Part shown: positions 17,101 through 20,573 of the stretch, piece by piece
Numbering within the stretch: the first letter of the stretch is position 1
Layout: every line of letters starts with the position of its first letter
Assembly (NCBI GenBank): GCA_027578815.1
Contig: JANBTH010000329.1
Span: forward strand, 1-20,573
Direction of reading: 5' to 3'
Length of the DNA stretch: 20,573 nt
From: Coemansia sp. RSA 1804
Taxonomy: Eukaryota; Kickxellomycota; Kickxellomycetes; Kickxellales; Kickxellaceae
Translations under genes and position numbers: made by a program
The notes under the pieces: generated by a model
What the model was told of the DNA's origin: nothing
The model's database searches: none
What the model saw: the letters and a program-made list of their open reading frames with translations, nothing else

Positions 17101-17805
17101 TTCAGTCTCATCGCCAGACTTTCCGTTCTCTTTGTTCTTGTGTCGAACCATCTTACTAGTGTCGTCGACGTTATCAGTGTCTAGGTAGCACTCCTTGTAG
17201 CGCTGAAGCATGACAAGATTGGTGTTGCATCCATCCATATATATAAAAAACTTTGCAATGAGCCCTTCGCTGACGAGGTTGCGGATATAACAAAAAATAG
17301 AGCGACTGTCGATTTTCAGCCTCTTCGCAAGCATCCGCTGCGTAATGCCCTTCTCTCTGGCCCGTGCAATCTCCTTAAACACTCTTTCCGTGTGAGCCGA
17401 TGAAGAAATGCGCCGGTTTCCCTGATCGACGCCATAGAGCTCCTTGTTAATGACAGCAACTGATCCGCATACAGAAAGATCGGGGTACTTGGATTCGACT
17501 TGGCCTAGGGATAGGCTTGCGAATTCATCAAACTTTTTCTTAATCTGTGGTGTTTCTGGTGCAACAGACGTGTCAAAGACAACGGCGTCCTTTGATTTGA
17601 ATATAAGCCCGCCTATGCGCAGGATAATAGGCCACAAGTACTCCTGGAACGGTCGGTCGACAAAAACGTCTGAGCAGTCAATCTTCTGCTGCGCAATCGT
17701 CTCCTGCTGTGCAAGCTTTACAAAGCTCCATAGCCGCTCAAGGTCTGCGCCTTGATCGCTGTCCAATGCCACCTCCCTTTTGACGGTATGCACAATAGAG
17801 TCCAT
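11122..17805 (-). CDS. TFC3: TFIIIC largest subunit, B-block-binding (tau138 / GTF3C1-like)
   Basis: A single-exon, 2227-residue protein. TFIIIC binds the internal A and B boxes of tRNA genes and recruits TFIIIB and RNA polymerase III; this subunit contacts the B block. Residues about 138-205 form a winged helix (HTERVFKEIARAREKGITQR, then KRLKIDSRSIFCYIRNL) of the B-block-binding type. A second, extended winged-helix region around 695-820 (RERVLLRMLEKE, KVDKSTYIRIVEKL) is a further GTF3C1 hallmark. A very basic helix (about 1243-1273, RRRQKRKIRNRIEKAKKRA) precedes a SANT/Myb-like segment from about 1299 (MNWSDDETKLVAVYF). Acidic Ser-rich linkers separate the folded parts. The length is about twice yeast Tfc3 and close to human GTF3C1. 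The frame reaches 17910 only by a GTG start; the ATG at 17805 (MDSIVHTV) is preferred and has a TATA-like element about 50 bases upstream. Confidence 0.88.
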   Translation of the reverse strand: MDSIVHTVKREVALDSDQGADLERLWSFVKLAQQETIAQQKIDCSDVFVDRPFQEYLWPIILRIGGLIFKSKDAVVFDTSVAPETPQIKKKFDEFASLSLGQVESKYPDLSVCGSVAVINKELYGVDQGNRRISSSAHTERVFKEIARAREKGITQRMLAKRLKIDSRSIFCYIRNLVSEGLIAKFFIYMDGCNTNLVMLQRYKECYLDTDNVDDTSKMVRHKNKENGKSGDETEDEEMPAQEDERVKSHLFVSMLRTRFRSRLYDYIQNLESPFILELDLLDAMNIDIWDRLQRRFFQRSIGKLCEKGYIECVRALFPDPNYVKPTSVSLPIDNDQSADSEHPGQNSQENEAAEAMVAEQEESDSSSELAQEKPPLKRKRINSNVVSTPEGYIYRRCYRILKPLEQRPTAFASVGIPLQQPKLDGNPADENMAIPVDENSDFGETSDANSSSDDEFSQIEDLKEIDEIKYLLSKPQVKFGELACLSMDTQVFRLIALSGLHGTVLRALEPFVASIGFKGVTRIVARLESMPVFRPDGSIPGIYTTASQREQNKRHLDEKLVTSVEEFFGREHRKRVFANSLAQPLISLLTVDCSRISSDPILPLAELESSAIVTRSGSTVTEPQTEEAAVVSENDNVLLDPTTTESVVDNEALAEDMLEQTYGQVDISPEDHEALNAEYGDVRGVLREAKERKITAVSLLRERVLLRMLEKESIITCTPKRYMKCEEIIRQYALANRKIHAVTWSILKTISNYKVDKSTYIRIVEKLASQKRLWMQSVVPVLRKTSMNMPSVIKIVISREIDPNGPLVEMYIQSLHDERKYHAQVAPNVPRRIEGIIDIPRTEGAEERDRDYNSKNREFISHRVKVASDALMDALQESARMDMRKSKRARVSEEKVFRKRRPVLEIRNTSNASMNEVWPWISKRLDYVPRRIGRLMDLYEHLCENLPKQVDDVYVFKNCGFRSGYLFSYVPLELFMELSTGAMTIPEARYYIRYGSVPADTDLESDSENRAELIRAQGTLEEMKARMATPIKDLPSELRMIIDRHTARARQHIQKLISGLYILQLIRPVATAREITMLPPPPDAKDAFSDITVDNPKLLNFGYQLIGKARILEKEGYFQALKLFELNPSRKVDLTGFYENDEAFDVHNGTGLFQYLRALEDSSREQCYDLPVSHPLYGIALSNYWHRRVVLLTSQANILDTFVDEAAIKTPLDDTSLLKTAADEAGVTMKEAGRYYQQILTKLCRAKNRNENERRRQKRKIRNRIEKAKKRAMALEARALQSVANGSTDDGSTITRKRMNWSDDETKLVAVYFTVLKTHAREHGHPFFIRGMATVFPSRQHVAHPADSLRQHWFRLQSVPEYSNLGDNLNTVWVYVLRDAVEKGLLVNDPVIDQFDILAAVNHFRDRLESETLDGLLEKYADDIADSGKLFTLKPTNIFNRRGDYPWTKKASSSSRDRKAKASKGTRAKKNTPPRPPGGHSRLSKARMTFLPDTMKGSEHRYTVHADKTKSQDMPLYEYFEDDYSHGFHRKRGKAMVMHTMLTTHNGWSGMLDYSNPVTTFLCNDREKESADAMDVDSSGAAETKATVEIVSRAAKNMSYYDPLDSLCPIRRTLNVSNIIEQLGRLVLRNPTATDVGDANHVSGYSHVSDNNEEHAQLDTQTNTHGDRNSKLYKDNADCLYADVASMQAMIVNLTLTPDDEYDVDTGQELLSAKSHAASQAFNLLSRNQVVFRLRKMASSVGLSKDTTSAHDEAEENAGGSEPGESTATNNESSTVVLHETTGITRVNVHSAASGAGIVRETTMDVDTIVDDEPSVNEHDKDKAACPEKDSDKQGSGSSETQKEYNDERSVPGRGYAIGEQFLSAIRPTLPSSFTSERQHRPKEHGSTSLDIPLDASEFWRLCQRISAGSLWLRPSYAPNTEKYVSALMGFRRLTEAYTVNFDIRVVEDNGADDIDSQRDGHSLDSLDHLQDAVKDSAFGMVDLSVEHTALVSAAVASTVHSMGPLGTTLYELLSLFAILLQDRDRYYNGALSWLPAVVRDVLESSERLSALLRMLIIDRKLFIVGSSDLRYVSPDSYDNYWSVKLGESARNVFVPYIGQSFNGSTITKYTFGVMASIVGHIFDSPGISQTTLMRRHFAPYVPKVEVVHYLDMLIALGIIKAETLEVGNGTATAAVLGTDGHLQPREPGVITHYQMAGCFIRRISGLGSSFAVTDLAHFSFSTLLF

Positions 17806-17852
17806 GTCTTTGCTACAGCAGAGTATTTCTTTTAATTGAATAAGGCAATTGG

Positions 17853-17860
17853 TTTTTATA
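17853..17860 (-). promoter_or_regulatory. TATA-like element upstream of TFIIIC gene
   Basis: On the gene strand the sequence reads CTATAAAAACC, about 50 bases before the chosen ATG. Its position fits a core promoter and argues against the longer GTG-initiated reading frame, which would place it inside the coding region. Confidence 0.4.
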
Positions 17861-18082
17861 GAAATTAGCTTATGCCCTTGTCTCTGACAATTCCTGGTAC
17901 TAAATAACACTACAGCCTTTTGGAATGCAAATAATGAAACAGTGTACCTTCAAAACAGAATATAAGCATATAATAAAGCAGATAAATAAGAATACAACCA
18001 AACGCCAAGCAAATGGCAATTTAATATTTGAACAGAAAAAAGTAGAAAGGAAAAGCGTAAAAGTTGAAACACGAAACGGTTT

Positions 18083-18088
18083 TTTATT
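18083..18088 (-). terminator. Candidate polyadenylation hexamer for the SR-like gene
   Basis: TTTATT on the plus strand reads AATAAA on the gene strand, about 227 bases past the SR-like stop codon. Confidence 0.35.
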
Positions 18089-18314
18089 TGAAGCAGTAAG
18101 ATCATTGGCTGCATAAAATATCAAAGGAAAAAGCTCAAAATTCATTTTTTTTCAAGCGACAAGAAAACCTGAAGAGAACATTTTCAGCTACTTAACATTC
18201 AACTTTTTTGCTGAACATTAATGGCACTTGGATACCCCCCTTTTCCCCTTCTTCAGAATAACATCATATATCGTTGCGCCATCCGTGGTGATGGTGTTTC
18301 TCTCTGGCTCTTCT

Positions 18315-19857
18315 TCAGTCGTATCCACTGTCCATGCGGCCGGGGCTGTTTCCAACAGCACTGTCGTTTGACCTGGCATCAAACGTGTTCGAATTCCCTG
18401 AACCATTATTCCTGTACTTTGAGGGGTTGTCCCTGTGGCCCCTGGCTGGCGACCTGGATGCGCCAAAGCCACCTCTGTTTCTGTTGCGGCGTGGCGACCT
18501 GTTGCGTCCATTCGAGCGGTCCCTATATCCATTTCCTGGGCGGTCGGGTCTGGGCGCACCACGGCGTCCTCCGTATCCCCGACGGTTTTGAGAGCGGGAC
18601 CGTGATCTCGATCCACGGCGACGGTAGTGCCGGTCTCCTCCGCGCCCATTGTCGCGGTCGCGCCTGTCGCCTCGATCACCTCGGTCGCCTCTGGGGCGCC
18701 GGAAATCGTCGTTGTCGCGTCCACGCATCCTCGAGTCCGGGTTTGATCTGTTTGGGCATTAAATCAGGAAGAAGAAGTAAAGTGCAGGTAGATGATAAGG
18801 CGGATCGGAAGTGGCAAACGAAGAGAGAGAGAGAAGGAGGGTAAATCGGCAAAACGGTACACAACCCCGTGTTCGAGAGGAATGGGGGATTTCTTATTTC
18901 CTCTGTTGAAAAAAGAAGGGGTCCTTTCTATGAGAATACTACAAGTGCTACTTTTTCCCTCCATATCTGGTCTAATTCATCTATTGTACTCTACACGCAA
19001 CATGCATTATTGAAAAGCGCTTGGCGTCTTTTCTGTTATTCATAATAGCCACCACTTACCTGCGTGGGCTACGGCTGCGACGACGGCCGCCATTATCGTC
19101 ACGGCGCGAGTCAGGGCAGTCTCTGGCCCAGTGGCCTAAAGAAGAAAGGAGATTAAGAGACCTTTAACAAGAGTTCGCTCAGATGCCCGTCAAAACCAAA
19201 AGCATAGGCTGGCCAGCAGCCTTTCAAGCAGTAGAAAATGCGTTGGAACGTGTGTATAATATACCTTCATTGCCACAGCGGAAGCACGCGGTATCGTCCT
19301 GTTTTCTTGCCGGTTTCTTGGCAATCTCCACGACAATGCTCTCGCCATCCAGAGCCATACCGTTGCAGTTTTCTAGGGCAATTGTCGCGTTATCGGAATC
19401 TTCAAACTCAACAAAGCCATAGCCTACAAACAGGTTTAAAAATTTTTGCACCGTTCGTATACCATAGTCATACAGGGCAAGCATAAAATGTTAAGAGCAA
19501 TGCCATCTAATTTTGGTTGTCAAAACCCTTAGACAGAAATAGAAAAACAACACCAGTGGTCTTGTTCGGAAATAGCACTTACTTGACTTGGGTCCACGCT
19601 ACAGCCAATTGGAAAGAACAAAAGAGAAAAGGCATCTTGAATCCATCGTTGTTAGCTTGAATTTGGTATGTGGTAAGTAGTAACGACCAGAGGCAAACAG
19701 GCTAGTATATTCTGTCGTTGTAGACCGTGGCTATACTCGGCTCGGTTACCTTGATGTCGCAGCGAGACAGTTTTCCGTATTTCTCAAAAACGCCCTCCAA
19801 TTCTTCTGAATTGATGTCGCGCGGGAGACGACCAACAAAGAGCTGGATTGAAGACAT
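18315..19857 (-). CDS. SR-like RNA-binding protein: RRM + CCHC zinc knuckle + Arg-rich tail (five exons)
   Basis: My exon model is 19857-19750, 19598-19583, 19423-19265, 19135-19060 and 18747-18315: 792 bases, 263 residues, all introns GT-AG and all phases consistent. Residues 3-77 form an RRM with RNP2 LFVGRL (6-11) and RNP1 around SSYGFVEF (41-48). A zinc knuckle follows, C-x2-C-x4-H-x4-C at Cys88, Cys91, His96, Cys101 (GHWARDC). RRRSRSPRR leads into a long tail rich in Arg, Gly, Asp, Asn and Ser with RGDRGDRGDR and SRSRSRS. SR proteins bind pre-mRNA, help define exons and export mRNA. The RRM resembles the SRSF4/5/6 'VGRLPRD' type, while the single knuckle recalls SRSF7 and plant RSZ proteins. 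The tail is more RG/RD-like than a classical RS domain, so mRNA export or RNP packaging is also possible. It is the only visibly intron-bearing gene in the window. A C/T-rich promoter tract lies upstream. Confidence 0.85.
18625..18708 (-). repeat. Degenerate Arg-Gly-Asp repeat in the SR-like tail
   Basis: Tandem codons for Arg-Gly-Asp and Arg-Asp give RGDRGDRGDRRDRDNGRGGD; on the plus strand this appears as repeated 'tcgcc/tcgatc/tcacctcgg' units. Such tracts arise by slippage and favour RNA binding and condensation. Confidence 0.55.
18748..19059 (-). other. Intron 4 of SR-like gene (312 bases; retention gives an immediate stop)
   Basis: The donor is GTAAGT (19059-19054) and the acceptor is AAACAG ending at 18748. 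It is twice as long as the other introns and separates the RRM-knuckle part from the Arg-rich tail. If it is kept, the codon after Arg119 becomes AGG and the next is TAA, formed by the donor itself, giving a 120-residue protein without the tail. It contains a GA/CT repeat (about 18822-18834). Confidence 0.75.
18822..18834 (+). repeat. Short GA repeat inside intron 4
   Basis: About six AG/GA units on the plus strand read as a CT-rich tract on the gene strand, about 75-85 bases upstream of the intron 4 acceptor. It could act as a binding site for polypyrimidine-tract proteins. Confidence 0.6.
19136..19264 (-). other. Intron 3 of SR-like gene
   Basis: The donor GTATAT follows GAA-G and the acceptor TTCTTTAG precedes GCCAC; 129 bases. 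It splits the zinc knuckle at Gly95, just before His96, so correct splicing is needed to complete the C-x2-C-x4-H-x4-C motif. Confidence 0.8.
19424..19582 (-). other. Intron 2 of SR-like gene
   Basis: The donor is a canonical GTAAGT (19582-19577) and the acceptor is TTTGTAG ending at 19424; 159 bases. A CTTAAC sequence near 19491 is a possible branch point. Retention would run into an in-frame TAA after about 30 codons. Confidence 0.8.
19583..19598 (-). other. 16-nt microexon (exon 2) of SR-like gene
   Basis: CGTGGACCCAAGTCAA is flanked by CTGTAG upstream and GTAAGT downstream. It encodes Arg-Gly-Pro-Lys-Ser plus one base of Ser42, the loop entering RNP1. Adding it joins SRCDIK to SYGFVEF exactly as an RRM requires. 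Leaving it out shifts the frame and reaches TAG after 16 codons of exon 3. Confidence 0.8.
19599..19749 (-). other. Intron 1 of SR-like gene
   Basis: The donor is GTAACC (19749-19744) and the acceptor is CTGTAG ending at 19599; 151 bases, phase 0. GCTAACA near 19651-19657 is a good branch-point candidate about 50 bases before the acceptor. Retention meets an in-frame TAG after 15 sense codons. Confidence 0.8.
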
Positions 19858-20408
19858 GGATTTTATGAAAGCTGGTTTGAATATTTAATCTTTCTGCTTT
19901 ATTTTGAATGTAAATCGAGTAGAAATGAATGACAAATATTTCGCGTTCGCAAATGACAAAACAAAAACAAAACTAAAGGAACAGGAAGAGGAAAAGGGAA
20001 AGAAAAGGAAAAGAAAAAACGGGGAAGGGAAGATGAAAGACAATCCCGTGATCATTTTGGATGAGCACAAGTTGTCATAAAAAAGAAAATTAACAATTGA
20101 ACAACATTACATGAGCGAGCACTCTGTTTTCGGCACAGCATTCCTGTCATGCAAAGTTCTCTTTTCCAGACGTCGAAATGTTTACAAAAAAGAACAAAAT
20201 ATAGAGGATTTGGATTTACAACCAAAAACACAAGAGCATGCAAATAAGGCAAGTCGTGCAAAGAGTACAAAGAACCGGTGGCTATAAAAAAGGATAAACA
20301 AAGATCTGGCAACTGGCTACAGCAGTAGCAAAAACAGCAACGATAATGACAACGACAACGACGATCGCCAGAGAGAAAGAAGGAAGCGAATGAGAGCAAT
20401 TCAAACGC
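19858..20408. other. Intergenic: promoter of SR-like gene and 3' flank of the last gene
   Basis: A 551-base stretch with no supported gene; the open frames in it on the minus strand are hydrophobic/Ser-rich readings of a pyrimidine tract. It is A-rich on the plus strand. It contains the polypurine block at 19983-20033 and CGACAACGACGA-like short repeats near 20340-20365. Confidence 0.5.
19983..20033 (-). promoter_or_regulatory. Polypurine/polypyrimidine tract upstream of SR-like gene
   Basis: The plus strand has 37 uninterrupted purines (19983-20019), one C, then 13 more purines. On the gene strand this is a C/T-rich block about 125-175 bases before the ATG. Such blocks commonly lie before transcription starts of well-expressed fungal genes. 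Confidence 0.45.
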
Positions 20409-20573
20409 CTAGTCGTCACCATCAGAACCGTCGTCACCATCTGCTGGATCAGGCTCATAGAAGAAGCGTAGAAACTCTTCAGCCTTTCTAAACTCATCCT
20501 TTCCTTTGCCCAGCTCTTGTGAAATCAGCCGCAAGGCCTCGTCGCCGTCAACGCTTCCCTCGCCATCCATCCC
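20409..20573 (-). CDS. Unidentified protein, C-terminal 54 residues (partial)
   Basis: The frame enters from the right edge and ends with TAG at 20411-20409. It contains an amphipathic stretch (EALRLISQELGKGKDEF, then RKAEEFLRFFYEPDP) followed by a very acidic end, DGDDGSDGDD. A Met is the second residue in view, but the frame stays open to the window edge, so whether the gene starts there or continues cannot be told. The helical part and acidic tail do not match a family I can name. The acidic codons (GAC/GAT-rich) suggest genuine coding rather than chance. Confidence 0.55.
   Translation of the reverse strand, partial: GMDGEGSVDGDEALRLISQELGKGKDEFRKAEEFLRFFYEPDPADGDDGSDGDD

Larger units (their letters stand above)
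17806..18314. other. Intergenic: promoter of TFIIIC gene and 3' UTR of SR-like gene
   Basis: A 509-base AT-rich stretch. Near the TFIIIC ATG there is a TATA-like TATAAAAA (17853-17860, minus). Further right, an antisense AATAAA (18083-18088) and T-rich strings fit the transcript end of the SR-like gene, whose stop is at 18315. A 63-codon plus-strand frame at 17925-18116 is A-rich low-complexity sequence and not convincing as a gene. Confidence 0.5.

Noticed and set aside
17806..17910. 35-codon N-terminal extension of the TFIIIC subunit
   Set aside because: It would start at GTG, contains a TATA-like element, and is Cys/Leu-rich unlike the rest; ATG 17805 is better.
17925..18116. 63-codon plus-strand frame rich in Lys, Asn and Glu
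   Set aside because: It lies in AT-rich 3' UTR/promoter sequence, has no domain and no supporting context.
18218..18724. 168-codon minus-strand frame rich in Thr, Ala and Glu
   Set aside because: It is a shifted reading of exon 5 of the SR-like gene; the spliced frame with RRM and knuckle explains the region fully.
1..20573. tRNA, rRNA, CRISPR, insertion sequence or transposon
   Set aside because: Scanning by eye for B-box-like GTTCRANNC on both strands, repeated spacers, terminal inverted repeats and transposase motifs found nothing credible; a tRNAscan and repeat search would be needed to be sure.

Overview
The window looks like nuclear DNA of a fungus. It carries a fungal-type set of housekeeping genes (RFC clamp-loader subunit, TFIIIC largest subunit, mitochondrial FAD dehydrogenase, SR-type RNA-binding protein). 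Most genes are single-exon, intergenic gaps are 0.1-0.55 kb, and there is a tandem group of BAHD/fungal 'Transferase'-family acyltransferases. The one intron-bearing gene has short GT-AG introns. I lean toward an early-diverging lineage (Kickxellomycotina-like), but this is a guess from style. I see no prokaryotic operon, CRISPR array, transposon, rRNA or tRNA.

Layout. (1) 1-72 (+): last 24 codons of a PP2C-type phosphatase, probably PTC7-like. (2) 427-1965 (+): mitochondrial D-2-hydroxyglutarate dehydrogenase. (3) 2325-3407 (+): replication factor C subunit 4 (yeast Rfc2 equivalent). These left-hand genes are clearly GC-rich. After a 185-bp convergent gap every remaining gene is on the minus strand. 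(4) 3593-5101, 5492-6994 and 7284-8795 (-): three tandem, divergent BAHD-like acyltransferases. (5) 8903-10726 (-): an acidic, mostly disordered nuclear-looking protein I do not recognise. (6) 11122-17805 (-): a single-exon 2227-residue TFIIIC B-block-binding subunit. (7) 18315-19857 (-): a five-exon SR-like gene (RRM + CCHC knuckle + Arg-rich tail) containing a 16-nt microexon. (8) 20409-20573 (-): C-terminal end of an unidentified acidic-tailed protein.

How the genes relate. Most neighbours are unrelated housekeeping functions (replication, Pol III transcription, splicing/mRNA handling, mitochondrial metabolism). The only functionally grouped set is the acyltransferase trio. It keeps the HxxxD and DFGxG motifs but has no PKS, NRPS, P450 or transporter next to it here, so its substrate cannot be predicted. 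Short noncoding blocks shared between the trio's flanks support tandem duplication.

Most worth following up: the SR-like gene, where a frame-critical 16-nt microexon and an intron whose donor site itself supplies a stop codon suggest splicing-controlled isoforms; the acyltransferase trio, including an HxxxDA variant; and the unrecognised acidic protein. I did not find strong evidence of a wholly new system. Several computed ORF starts here would use TTG or GTG; I moved these to the first sensible ATG and say so in each entry.
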